DNA of 64,000 bases, taken from NCBI RefSeq assembly GCF_932526225.1, contig NC_064035.1, positions 13,584,566 to 13,648,565 of the forward strand, in the 5' to 3' direction. Positions 46,512 through 60,600 of the stretch are shown here, in pieces. The stretch comes from Nematostella vectensis (Eukaryota; Cnidaria; Anthozoa; Actiniaria; Edwardsiidae). How positions within the stretch are numbered: position 1 is the first letter of the stretch; each line of letters begins with the position of its first letter. Made by a program: the position numbers and the translations under genes. Under the pieces are notes generated by a model. That model saw nothing but the letters and a program-made list of their open reading frames with translations. It searched no databases and was not told the DNA's origin.

Positions 46512-47179
46512 TCAACAAATACTTGGAATGGATGCGGGAATTAGCGGATCGTGTATGTAAACGAAGTATTAGCAAGTCACGTGTATTACCCCAGGGACTC
46601 TATTTTCAACAAAAAAGTTCTACTTTTCTGCGTCAGAAGATTAAAATAAACGAATAAGTAGAGGGGGTCATTAACAAATAGCCCAAAAAGACATTCTACG
46701 TTCGTCGTCAAAACAGTGCGTGACCTTGCGTCCTTCCGGACCATGGCGATGTCCATGTTTGACCGCCAGACTTTGAACCCTTGGGACTGTCCAGCAGGTA
46801 CAAATGTCTATGGATTGCAGATAAAAACTAGGTTGACTCCCTCTTGACCTCCAAGGGAGACATCGGAAGTGCGTTTTATGATGCTATAGCATTACAATCA
46901 TAAAAGTTTAGATTTCAAAATTCGGATGTTAAAATGCCATTTCGCTTTTCAAAACTACAAATTTCGGGCAATGAGGCCTCACCGCTAACGCAGGGGTATT
47001 TTGCTTGCATGCACCTACTTTGGAAGCAGTACTTTTTAATTTGTTTAATGTCTGGCTTTTTTTCTTTTTCTTTTTGGCTGAGGAGAACGCCTGCCGGTTG
47101 TGTACCGCGGCGTTTAAGCTCACATGGTCACTTGCTCTCGTTAAATCTGATGCCCGCCCCCCTCCCTCTTGCTCATAGC

Positions 47180-47340
47180 CTACTAGTAGGCGTTTGTTGG
47201 TGTTTCCGCGACGAAAACCCCACTTTCCCGTGTTTTGGGCGCCATCTTGGATTTATGGCCGCGCGCTGGGCCCAAAACACGGGAAAGCGGGGTTTTCGTC
47301 GCGGAAACAACAACAAACGCCTACTAGTAGCTATCTTGCT
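47180..47340. mobile_element. 161-bp foldback MITE with 61-bp arms
   Basis: Arms 47180-47240 and 47280-47340 are inverted copies with 2 mismatches in 61; each starts at the palindrome CTACTAGTAG. Lies between the divergent transporter and MGAT5 genes. Confidence 0.8.
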
Positions 47341-47668
47341 CATGGGGCTAACTTTAACTTCCAAAGTTATTTACCAATATTACCTTTATCATTCAAAAAA
47401 GGGGATTTCACCATAAAAAATTGAAGGTACTACAAATGTTAGTTTTTTGGGGGAATCTCGCTTCCCGCCCTGATCATGTTTGATATCCCGCAATGACTGC
47501 CTGTCATGTGGCTTCTTGTCATTTGCATAAGCATTTGTTTGGTAACATTGGCATTAAATATTGAAGATCACTAAAGCATAGATAGCCTCCGTAGAAGTGT
47601 TAGCTTGACACAAAAAACTATCAAAGTCTCTTAAAAACTTTTTACCAATTAATGTTTTTTTCCTATGT

Positions 47669-48026
47669 ATACCTGTCAACTCTCCCGCATTAGGCGGGAG
47701 TCTCAAGATTTTGGACCCCTTCTCCCGCTCTCCCGCGTTCATTCAGCACCAAATCTCCCGCTTTTTAGCGATTTTTATCGCTTAAATTATTCTATAAAAA
47801 ATCGTCATTTTGCCTATGTTCTATTAAAATATTTGAAACAATAATTCCCTTGCGTAGCGCAATTTATCGAACACCCTTGCGATCTATAAGTGGATTTGTT
47901 CGTGAGAGCTTTCTATACGTCAAAAGCCTGCAAGTTAAACCCACAACTCCCCCACAAAAATGAATATACCCCACCCCTCCCCCCAAAAATTCTCAAGCCT
48001 TGAGATTTTCGTAGGTTGACAGGTAT
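47669..48026. mobile_element. MITE family A, copy 2
   Basis: Same ends (ATACCTGTCAACTCTCCCGC ... GGTTGACAGGTAT) and the same interior landmarks (AAGATTTTGGACCCCTT, CAAGCCTTGAGATTTT). Lies in the transporter/MGAT5 intergenic region. Confidence 0.75.
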
Positions 48027-48387
48027 GCCTATATTTCTTAATATTTACATGTGAATGATTTGCATATTTTTTAGAAATCCCCGAGGAGTAATCGATTTGA
48101 TTAGCTACGTGCCGAATTATACTCGACGACATGACAACGTGACAGCCAATCAAATAACGGCACTAGCAACTCTCTTCCAGGTTGTGGCTCGAAGTTTAGC
48201 ACTGTACATTTCTTCTTCTTCCTCTATCTTGATCTCACATTTTACAAGAAACCCTACCCACGGTTGTAAGATGATAACATGAGTGCAAGAGAGAAGGATG
48301 TGAAACGACAATTCGAGACTAAAAGGGACGGTAGCGTAAACAAAGTGGCGGGCATTACGTCGTTTCGTCCAGGGAGTGTAAACTAAA

Positions 48388-48625
48388 ATGATTGCAACCA
48401 AGGGTCGCCCGACTTTCAAACTCTCTGCACACCGAATAGGAATCGTGTTTATTATAATTTCATTCATATGGGGTCTCTACCTGATAAAGATCCAGCTCGA
48501 TGAGCGGAATTCCCAGCCGGACTATTTAAAAGGAAGGATTATTCATTTATCCAAGGAGTATATCCGTGCATTGGCTCGAGAGAAGGGAGTCTATGGTATA
48601 GATGGTCAACCATCTACTCAACAAG
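48388..48625 (+). CDS. MGAT5: MGAT5 exon 1: start, signal anchor, stem
   Basis: 238 bp, phase 1 at end (CAAG|GTATAT). Encodes MIATKGRPTFKLSAHRIGIV, the membrane anchor and HLSKEYIRALAREKG, matching human LSKRYIKALAEE. Confidence 0.93.
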
Positions 48626-51600
48626 GTATATTCTATTATTACTATGAGCTAACAACTGAAATACAGGTTCCAAAGAATCCTTAGTCAAGAGGTTTATGTG
48701 TGTTTTTGTATTTCTGAAGCCGGATTTGATAAAGCTGATGACGAAATAGAAAGGTTAAATTTTGTTAATTTGAATAACTCAATTATTAAACCGATAACTT
48801 AAAGTAAAAAAAGTTTTTCAACACAATAAAGCTTAACTTACTACTTGTATGAAATCGCTTGGCAGAATCAAAATTTAATGTTAATTTCATTTGTTTTCCT
48901 ATCAGAAAATACACCTTCAAGCTTCCAAATATCGGATGTCTATTTTTAGACACTGTGTGATCGTTGTTTATAATATTCTCAAACCGGTTTCCTCAAGTAA
49001 AAGCATGAAGTTGTTTTCCCTCCCCACATATTCGCAGTACTGTAAGCTTATAGTGGTACAACTTAAACCACAAGATTATTTTACTTTTGCCTTTTATATT
49101 TATTTTCAAATAAAATACTTAAAATTTTGTTAGGTGAATAATCTAAAGTCCGACTCATGCATAACGTTGAATGGCATAATTAACTAACCGCTTCAGGGCA
49201 AGAGGAAAGCTGCAAGTTGATCACCCATTAATTTTTTTGTCTGAATTATATATAGCGGCGCTGTTTTGATTTAAAAGAGAAATAGTGTAACATTTTTTTT
49301 ATTTCCCTGCAGGACATTTACATGACGTGCATAATATTGTTTTCTCATCTTTCAAACAAAAACACGTTAGAACAAGTTAGTTTTAATGTTTTTGGGGTTT
49401 TGATGTTTGTTCGAAAACCATTAAAGTTGATGGGTTTATTGCTAAATTATTAGAACAAGAGAAATATTTCCATGTTTTTCATTGCTAACAACAACAGCAC
49501 TAGAGTATAAATTCAGTTTATTGCTGCAATCAAAAAAAAAAAAAATACCTGCATTAGTATAACAATTTGCATTCCTATGTATAAGACAAACACCTGCTAT
49601 TATGCATGTACTCCGAACATGATAATGAACTAATATTATGATATATTTTTTTCTGCTTTAGGAGTTGGTGATCTCAAAAAGGCTACAGCAGTTCTTCTTC
49701 AGAGCATGTTAGAAAGGATTCATGTGCTGGAAAAGCAAGTTGAGGGTGTTATCGTGAATAGCACCCTGGAATTTGAGATTCTTGCCAGTCAAATTAAATC
49801 ACTCAACACTACATTTTCTTTGCACCTGTCAAACCACTCCTATGGTAGGTTGAAAGCACCATTTTTCTTATATCTTCTAGTTTGTGATGTCTCCTGGGTT
49901 TTATGTGTGTTTAGCTTGAAAATGTTATTCAGACCACAGGTTTCCAACCCTTACCAGTAAAGGAACTGTGAATGAGGTCGAGTAAACTTGAGCTGAAAGA
50001 TTTCTACAAGATTTCTACATTATCTACAAGTTGTATCTTCGAAAAGTGTTGAAGGATTGGCTGGATTACCTAATTGTTCTATTTTATTTTCGTTCTATTG
50101 TTTTAACCACTGTTTTGTCTGTGGTGCATCAATCCAATGTGGCGAAATCTTCAGATAGCTTTTCCATGACCCATTCCTTTATATGCTAATTCATAGCTTT
50201 TTTTAGAAAACGCAGAACCAGAAGTGAAACAAAGCCCGCACGTGCACATTCGGCCTGCTCAGACACACTAATATCTTACATGAAATTAAAATGAAGTTTA
50301 AAAAAAAATTCCAATAGTGTTAAGTGGTATTTACACTTCAAAGGAACGATAGCTGTCATGTTATGAAGGAAATTGAAAAAGTATTTTAAAATTCTGATAC
50401 AACACGCACTACTTTGAAATAAGATTTTTAGTGCGTGCGACAGGGTTTGCAACCAGTGTTTGCAGCGCACGCAGGTAGTGTAAATAAATAAAAAATTGGC
50501 TTCGTAAATGTTGGCTTGACTAGATCTTCGTTTTTACAAAATATGTGAAATATCATCACCTGAAAAGGCTGAGAGCAACTTTAAGTCAATTTTGGGAAAC
50601 TTGAAACACATATTTCTTGTTTCTTTTACTTCAGGAAAGCTTGTGAATGACAAATTCTGTGTTATGTATATGCGCGCGCTCAACACCACCAGCGTAAAAA
50701 CGTCGTTACTGTGCAACACTAATGTCAGTACACATACTGTTCATGTCTGGAAAGCATGACTTCAAAAGTCTTACTTCACAGTTGCTCTGTCTTGCAATAA
50801 TTTCTATCAGCACCTTGAAATATTTAATTGATGGATTAAAAAGGCAGAAGTTTGCATGGGGTCATCATATGCACAAGAAGAGGGGGAAGATCTATATTAA
50901 AGAATTTGCCAAAAGTGAACATCAGACAAAATATTTAGTAACAATTTTAGGATATCTAGTACATGTCACAACAATCGTGATAAAACTTCGTTACTGCACT
51001 CAACCATGCTTACTGACTTGGCACCTGAGCTCAGATTTTCCTTAGAATTTTTGTGTTTGGCTTTTTTTTCTCAATGTGAAACTTCCATTAGTTACATAGT
51101 TTTCAACTCTTTTTGGTCGTCTGTTTATCCAGACCTGATAGTACAGTATGATCACCTTGTTGAAGATAAGTCTAGTGGGTGTCGCATTGAGCTTAACTCG
51201 GCTTCAAATTCTTGCATATTTCTGAACATTTAACACCCTAATATGGTGTAAAGTATAAGGGCTATGACCAAACAAATTTGCAAAATGCTAAGTTATTAGG
51301 GTATTCATTCAAGAGCGAGTCGGTGTGCAGCGTTTGATAGATTTTGAGCGGATCTTTTTTTAATTTAATATAACTGTATTTTATTCTATTTTAATTTTGT
51401 GTCCTGTTACCTGGAAATTATTCAGTTCTCTAACTTGGAAAAAAGAAAAAAATATGTGATTAAAACCTGTTAAAAAATAATCAATTTCATCAAACTTATA
51501 AAGTAGCAGGATTTTTGTATGCACCAGTGTAATAACTGGTGACATATTACAAAAGAATCCTCCATTAATTATGATGCGTGTATTGACATTTTTCCTCAAC

Positions 51601-54600
51601 TCTTTGGGTTGTGTGGCATCCCACAGGACAAAATCACCCTAATGACTCCATCTTTACTTATGAACCACTCCATTTCATTTAATCTAGGCCTAAATTTGAA
51701 ATCAGAAGCTTTATAAAGTAACGGAAACATTGGAGATGCACTGTCTGGTTAAAGATGGGGCTCCATTTGAATTATTTCCTTCTGTTCTCACCAATACAGA
51801 CACATAATTTATTAATTCTCATTCTCCCTAGTTTCTGCAAACAGTTGTGTAATTCCAGATGATCCAAGTTATCCTGAGTGCAGACAGAAAGTTATGGTAT
51901 GCTCTTAGTTACAATTAATAATAATTGTAATTTAACCCTTTCACCACTGGCAAAATTCATGTCATATAGTTGGATAGCATAAACTTGGGTCTCTTTAGAG
52001 GTCTGTGGTGTAGGAGTGATGAACCACCAATTACACACATAATGCAACTATACCAAATATGTACCAATGAAGGAATAGTAGTATTACCTAAGAGGTTAAT
52101 GGACCAATAACTACTCACATAGTGCAACTATACCAAATATGTACCAATGAAGGAATAGTAGTATTACCTAAGAGGTTAATGGACCAATAACTACTCACAT
52201 AGTGCAACTATACCAAATATGTACCAATGAAGGAATAGTAGTATTACCTAAGAGGTTAATGGACCAATAACTACTCACATAGTGCAACTATACCAAATAT
52301 GTACAAATGAAGGAATAGTAGTATTACCTAAGAGGTTAATGGACCAATAACTACTCACATAGTGCAGCTATACCAAATATGTACAAATGAAGGAATAGTA
52401 GTATTACCTAAGAGGTTAATGGACCAATAACTACTCACATAGTGCAGCTATACCAAATATGTACCAATGAAGGAATAGTAGTATTACCTAAGAGGTTAAT
52501 GGACCAATAACTACTCACATAGTGCAACTATACCAAATATGTACCAATGAAGGAATAGTAGTATTACCTAAGAGGTTAATGGACCAATAACTACTCACAT
52601 AGTGCAACTATACCAAATATGTACCAATGAAGGAATAGTAGTATTACCTAAGAGGTTAATGGACCAATAACTACTCACATAGTGCAACTATACCAAATAT
52701 GTACCAATGAAGGAATAGTAGTATTACCTAAGAGGTTAATGGACCAATAACTACTCACATAGTGCAACTATACCAAATATGTACAAATGAAGGAATAGTA
52801 GTATTACCTAAGAGGTTAATGGACCAATAACTACTCACATAGTGCAGCTATACCAAATATGTACAAATGAAGGAATAGTAGTATTACCTAAGAGGTTAAT
52901 GGACCAATAACTACTCACATAGTGCAGCTATACCAAATATGTACAAATGAAGGAATAGTAGTATTACCTAAGAGGTTAATGGACCAATAACTACACACAT
53001 AGTGCAACTATACCAAATATGTACAAATGAAGGAATAGTAGTATTACCTAAGAGGTTAATGGACCAATAACTACACACATAATGCAACTATACCAAATAT
53101 GTACAAATGAAGGAATAGTAGTATTACCTAAGAGGTTAATGGACCAATAACTACACACATAATGCAACTGTACCAAATATGTACAAATGAAGGAATAGTA
53201 GTATTACCTAAGAGGTTAATGGACCAATAACTACTCACATAGTGCAACTATACCAAATATGTACAAATGAAGGAATAGTAACTATTACCTAAGAGGTTAA
53301 TGGTCCAATAACTACACCCATCAGGATCCAACTGTACCAGATAAGCACAAATGAAGGAATATTGGCATAGGTAACCATCTCACTTGTCTTACACATTTTT
53401 TGGTGTTTTTTGACCATCACAACAGTCATCTAAAACTCACTCTGTTTTTCAATAAGTAGTGCCAAATCTTCGGCAAAAAAAACTTACAGTTTTAAATAAT
53501 AAAATTTAGTTTTGTTGTAAGAGTTACTTTTACAAAGAAAAATAATTAATTTCCAAATATACATTTTTTCACTCCAAAGGATATAGGCATATCCTGAACT
53601 TTGTACAATGGAATCTTGAAAATTTCATTTGGTAGCAGATAAAAAATGTCCCAAATAGTAATGTATTTTTAATGGATGAGGGTACTGCTGTGTGGGAGTA
53701 GCCCAAATTCATATTAAATTGACCATGCTACTACATTACATCTTACCCACTTCCAAGTCCATTGTAAAGGACTATAATTGCTAACCCTTTTGTAAAGGCC
53801 TGCATTTGCTACCTACAGAAACCATTCGGAAACTCTTCTATTCATCACTGATTTATGTATGTTTTAGTGGTTGATAAATAACTGGAAATCTGATGGCAAG
53901 TTTGCACAACATGGTGTGAATGGAAGCATATGTTCAGCCCTGACTTATCTTTCAGAGGTTTGTGTGAATAATCGATTGACAACTAATGTTGTTAAGTAAT
54001 TTTGTTGACAGTCATTTTCTGCTAATAGACGTTGTGTTTTTTACCTGAACCACTTGAGTTAACCCCTTTTTTTTCATAATATCAGTTCCTGTATCCCCTT
54101 CCCAGCAAATACTGGCTATGCAAATGTACTAGCCATATTTCTCAAAGATTAGTCTGGATAACTGCTCTCAGTCTTGTTCTCAGTCTGTTTTGTTTGCTAA
54201 AGGTTGAGGCATGGTGCCCAAAGAGTGATAGACAGGTCTGTGATATCCCAAACGACTCTGCCTATCCTGAGTGTACAGATAAAGTACAGGTGAGCCATGT
54301 CTTCATACTCCTTGTGCCTCTTTTTTCAATTCTTCAATAAAAATACAAGTAACATATAATATTTTTTTTCTCTTAAATGTTTTTTTTTTGCAGTGGATGC
54401 GCAAATTCTGGACATCTGACCCAAAGTTTCGTAGCCATGGGGTGGATGGTGGCGACTGCTCTATTCTTCACTATCTAAGTGAGGTACGTGCTCTATTCTT
54501 TGTTTTTAGTAAGGTTCATGCACCATACTTTACTATCTAAGTGAGGTACGTGCTCCATTCTTTACTATCTAAGTGAGGTTTGTGCACCATTCTTTACTAT

Positions 54601-57600
54601 CTGAGGTATGTGCACCATTCTTTACTATCTGAGGTACATGCTCCATTCTTTACTGTCTAAGTGAGGTATGTGCACCATTCTTTACTGTCTAAGTGGGGTA
54701 TGTGCACCATTCTTTACTGTCTAAGTGAGGTATGTGCGCCATACTTTACTATCTAAGTGGGGTATGTGCACCATTCTTTACTGTCTAAGTGAGGTATGTG
54801 CGCCATTCTTTACTATCTGAGGTACATGCTCCATTCTTTACTATCTAAGTGAGTTATGTGAACATTTCTTTACTGTCTAAGTGAGATATGTGCACCATTC
54901 TTTACTATCTAAGTGAGGTATGTGCACTATTCTTACTATCTAAGCGAGGTTTGTGCACCATTCTTTACTATTTAAGTGAGGTATGTGCACCATTCTTTAC
55001 TATCTAACTAAAGGTACATGCCATATTCTTTTCTAAGTTAGTTACATGCTTTCATAACCACTAACAATATTTCTGCTTTGTTAGCATAAAAAAAATAAAG
55101 ATAATTAGAAACCAATCCATTTTCAGGTGGAACATTTTTGCCCAGTGCTGGAAGGAAGAACACTAAAATCAGATTGCACAATCCCAAAAGATCCTGCCTT
55201 TCCATCTTGCACAGCTAAAGTTGCAGTAGGTGTTAAATGTTTATCAATCCCTTTAAGGGTTTTCACACTGATCTTATCACTTGGTTGTTGGTTGTGGTTT
55301 CAATGCCTTTCAATTTTGGCAATTTATACAACACTCTTGATTTGCTTCTACTAGTTGACTACAACAAATGTAAATGAGTAAAAACAAAGAACTGCAAAAA
55401 AAACTACTGAGGTATAATTTTTTTATTTATTGAGCAAACAAGGGGTCGTCTGCGATTCACATGCAGGTGACCTATCTTGAGCTTCCATCCTGCTTTGTTT
55501 TCCCTATCTTGTCCCCCTGCAAAATGTCTCTATTAAAAAAAATCAAGGCTATTCGAACAAACAGCAGTTTATTCCTGATGATGTGATTATAAGTCATTAC
55601 ATTAAAGGTCATTACAGGTACAACCTATCAGTCATAACAGGTACAACCCCTTGTGGTTTTCTTCTGTTTGTAGTGGATGCGCAATTTCTGGAAGACACAT
55701 GAGTGTTATGCAAAGGACCATGGAGTAAATGGCACCATCTGCTCCTTTCTTGTCTACCTTAGTGAGGTAAGGATTTTGAACTTGACAAGAATTGAACAAG
55801 AGATTATAATGAATAATGTCATTATCATCAAAACAGCACAAACAAAGTTTATAATCTCCCCTATATGTCACATGTACACTCCCTTACAACCCCATCCACA
55901 GTTTCTTCAGGACTTCCTGTTACCAATTTGTGAAATGATGCTCTTTCAGGTGGAAAACTGGTGCCCCAAGTTTCCTGGAAGGGTGAAACCCACATCCCGA
56001 GCAACAACAGAAGGAGCGGTGACCTACCTGGTAAGGGTGACGTCTTGGTTGGGGATGCTTTATCTGTTAAGCGTGACACTTGGTGGTGGTGGGATCCCCT
56101 ACCTGGTAAGGGTGACGTCTTGGTGGGGGTATGCCTAACCTTTTTAGAGTGACATCTTGGTGGCTGGGGGGGGGGGGGGGAAGCGGGGATTCCCTACCTG
56201 TTAAGAGTGACATCTTGGTGGGGGGATGCTCTACCTGTTAAGAATGATGTCTTGGTGGGGGGGATACCGTACCTGTTAAGAGTGATGTCTTGGTGGGGGA
56301 TGCTTTACCTGTTAAGCGTGACACTTGGTGGTGGTGGGATCCCCTACCTGGTAAGGGTGACGTCTTGGTGGGGGTATGCCTAACCTTTTTAGAGTGACAC
56401 CTTGGTGGCTGGGGGGGGGAGCGGCGATTCCCTACCTGTTTAGAGTGACATCTTGGTGGGGGGATGCTCTACCTGTTAAGAGTGATGTCTTGGTGGGGGG
56501 GATACCGTACCTGTTAAGAGTGATGTCTTGGTGGGGGATGCTTTACCTGTTAAGCGTGACACTTGGTGGTGGTGGGATCCCCTACCTGTTAAGGATGACG
56601 TCTTGGTGTGGGGATGCTCTACCTGTTAAGAGTGACATCTTGGTGGGGGGATTCCCTACCTGTTAAGAGTGACATCTTGGTTGGGGGATTCCCTACCTGT
56701 TAAGGGTGACGTCTTGGTTGGGAGATTTTCTACCTGTTAAGAGTGACCTCTTGGTGGGGAATGCTCTACCTGCTAAGAGTACCTGTTCAGAGTGACATCT
56801 TGGTGGGGAAGGGATGCCCTACCTATTCAGAGTGACATCTTGGATGGGGGATTCCCTACCTGTTCAGAGTGACATCTTGGATGGGGGATTCCCTACCTGT
56901 TAAGAGTGACATCTTAGGGGAATGGGGGTTCTGTGCTTTACCTGGTCATAGTAAAATCTTGAAATTTAATTTAATTTGCTTATATATCCTTTTAATTTCT
57001 AGGATCTCCATCGCTCTGATGTGCAGGGCCTTCTTGGTTTACTTAATGACCAAGACCCCATCAAATTCAAGTGGATAAAGAATAGAATAAATCAGATGTG
57101 GCCACAATGGCTTTCAGCATTGGAGGATTTAAAGAAGAAAAGGGACCTGAAGAAGATCAAGCAGAAAAAGGTATTGCATACGCTCAAATTGGGCAATGAT
57201 CCTTATGTTTATTCAAAACCAGGGGCACACACTCTTTTGTATGTATGCTCCCTGTTTAGATGATGGAGATGAAACAAATTTGTCATAGTTGAACCTCCAT
57301 GTTAGGGACCTCTATAAAACAAGGACCTGCAGTATAAAAGGGGTGGACCTGGTCCAAGTCGTCATTCTTGCTAGTCCACGTCAAATGCAGAGCTATCGAA
57401 AAAGCAGAGCCATAGATTAAATTTGATCACTTTTAAAGTTGAAAATGATGTTTTGTATACACAAGGCAATAACATAAGCTTCTTGGGAGCACTTTTCTAC
57501 GGCAGCAACGACAAAATTGTGATTGAAAATGTAATTCAAAAACAGGGCTCGCTCGCTATTATACAGCGCAAGTGTAAAAATAACGAATGACTAACTAGCC

Positions 57601-60600
57601 AATTTACCTTATGTATCTGCCATTTTTTATGAAAAACATTTGTTTTTAAGTGCCTTTTGTCTTTTTTATGGTAAAGCTAATAAAATAAATTTTGAGGTTT
57701 GGGGTTTATAGAAATTGGTAAAAGATTTAGATTATGTCATGTAAAAAGAGAACAGGCAATATTGCCAAAACAGTAGGTACACCTTTAACGTGTGCTATTT
57801 AGGGTTTCTAATTATTCTTGCCCACATATAGGATTTTAGCTTTTTCTGAACATTCTGATATACAAAACCATGTTTAATGAATGACCATAGAAACTATTGT
57901 AAACAAAAACCTGCATGAAAAAAAAGAATTTTTTAATTTTGCCTTCTGGGACCTTTTCGCATAATGCACCCATTTGTGTGATCTTAAGACGGAGAAGGAT
58001 GGTTAAAGAACCCTTGTAGGCCACACTTATTTTTCCATTTAAAATAAGAAGAAAAAGTATTTAAGAAATAAAAAAAAAACATACAAAATCAAATTTGTAT
58101 ATTATTTACCAATTTCGAAAATATGATATAAGCTTTCCCAAATCAGCCGATGGAAATGAATGCTTTCTCACACTTAAAAAAAAATGAAAAATGTATGATG
58201 GCCATTGGTTAGAGAACTTGCATAGGTTTTAATTTAACCCATAACAAATACTGTTGAATGAGTGTAATCAAACGATGTTGCTTGTTATAGATCCTTGTTC
58301 ATATTGGTTTACTTGCAAATGAAAGAGCACTCCACTTTGCCGCTAATGCAGACAAGGGGGGACCCCTGGGTGAACTTGTCCAGTGGAGTGATCTCATAGC
58401 TTCGCTTTATTTACTCGGCCATGATGTTACTGTAACTGCTGATATTCCCAGGTTACAAGGGTGAGTAGGAATCAGAAGAAGTGAATACATATTATATATA
58501 TATACATGTTGAAATAATGCATATCGGGTTGTATGTATAAATCAGAAGTTGCAGCATTGCAACTCTCTGATTATATCCTTCAGAAGGAATCTGTGAGGAG
58601 CTCCAGTCACCCATAATACAACCCTCTTACCAGTACAAAATGATATTCTACAGGCACTTGATAGTAACTGTGGTGCACTGCTTATACGTCCTTCGAATCT
58701 GTCTGATGCCTTTGACACAAGATGTGGTATCAGAGGGAAAATGTTCGTAAAAATGGCTTTAATCGTCTGCACACTCACAGTTTGTACAAATTAATGAGGC
58801 TTAAAGTTCAGCTCATCAGCTTCACTGGGGTGTACTTCAAACAGGGGCGTACGCAGCCTATAGGCCTGCAGTCACTGGACTGCAAAAAAAAATTGGCGAT
58901 CTTATTTGCATAACGAGGGAAAAAATAAAATGTTTGCTTATTCATTTTTATGTACGTAATTTTTATATATATGATGAGGACGACTGAAGTCTTATTTTAG
59001 ATCGAGGATGACAGGATCGTGTAATATTGTCAAAAGTCTGACGCACTGACGTCAATTTCAAACTGAAAAAGGGGAATCTATGAAACCTTCACGGGGATGC
59101 GGGATGAGGGGCCTTGCCCTCATTCAGCTTCTGAATGCTTTGACTGCAACTTGTTAAAATCCTGCCTACGCCCCTGTCAAGTCACTTCTTTGAACCTATT
59201 GCTTACCTCCTATATATACTTCTCCTTTGATGACTACTTTTTCATTGTTTAAAAACGATTTTTTAGGATCTTTGGCAAGCTGCGTGGCCCTGCCAAAAAG
59301 CCATGTCCTACCACAATCAAAAATGACTACGATTTGATCTACTTGGACTACTATGGTGTCAAGCAAATGCAAACTAAAGTTGGCCAATTCACTCAAAGCT
59401 TCAAGTAAGTGAAAAACTAAAGTTGACAAGTTCACTTAAAGTTTCAAGTAAGTGCTGAAATAAAGTTGACCGTTTCACTCAAGGCTTCAAGTAAGTGCTT
59501 TCGACTGCATTAAAACTCCGGTGGAGAACTTGGTTCTAAGTAAGTACCCACTCACCAAAAGGATAGATATAAAGGATTTATAAAACAAATATAGCTGTAA
59601 GATGAATAGACAACTTGTAGACAATATTAATTGTTCAATCCTTCACTTGGTATTAATATATACTCACTTGTTATTAATTATTGGTAATGTTGATCTGGTA
59701 GGTGCAAGTTCCGTATTGTGGACTCCTTTGGCACTGAGGCACAGTTCAACTATGCAGGCTTTACAGAGAAGGTGCCAGGGGGCAGCATGGCATTGTGGGG
59801 AAGACATAACCTCAACCTCAAGCAATTTATGACCATGTTCCGTGAGTATCATCTTTTGGTCATCTGACATGCAGATGATGATGCCAATGATAAATCATGT
59901 TCACTTTTTACCATGTTTCACCTCATGTGATATCGTTATTTACCAGACTCAAATTCTGATGCAGTCTAAATGGTTGAATGTGGATGTCTTTGATTTATAC
60001 TTCTAGCTCATAGTCCAGACAACTCTTTTCTTGGGTTTGTGGTTGGCGAGGAACCAACACCGGATCCTCATCCAAAGAAGAAAAAAGCTCGTGCCCTTGT
60101 GTATGGGAAACACTACTATATGTGGAAGGTAAAGTGAACCTCAACTTCTAAACAGTGCACCAAAGACCTACAAACTAGCGCAAATGTTGTCCTCCTGGAG
60201 AGATGCTAGTAACATAAAATCTTTGTAAAAAGCTTGTTTTCAAACATTTACTGTTATTATTGTCTAGTAATTTGTTTGAGATGTTCCTGAAATTGTTTTT
60301 TTTTTTGTGTCATTGTTGTAAAGTGCCAAAGCCTTACAGAGGGGGACTGATGCACAATGGTAAAGTTGAATGTTTAATGTACTGTTGTTTGTTGGTTGAA
60401 TGATGTTTTTTTTTTTTAATCAGGATCTTAAGCAGCGCAGTTTCCTGGATGTCATAAACAAGTACATGGAGATCCATGCTACTGTCGGTGGAGGGGTAGG
60501 TACTGGTTAATAGGCCTTTTCAGTTAATGCTTATGCAAATCATTAATTCAGTTTTGCTACTTCATTCTTCTGTTTTTTAGCCTGAATCTGAGATCAAGAA

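Larger units (their letters stand above)
46512..48387. other. Divergent intergenic region, transporter and MGAT5
   Basis: 1.9 kb that must hold both promoters and 5' UTRs. Contains the 161-bp foldback MITE and MITE family A copy 2. No TATA box or other core element could be assigned with confidence. Confidence 0.6.
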
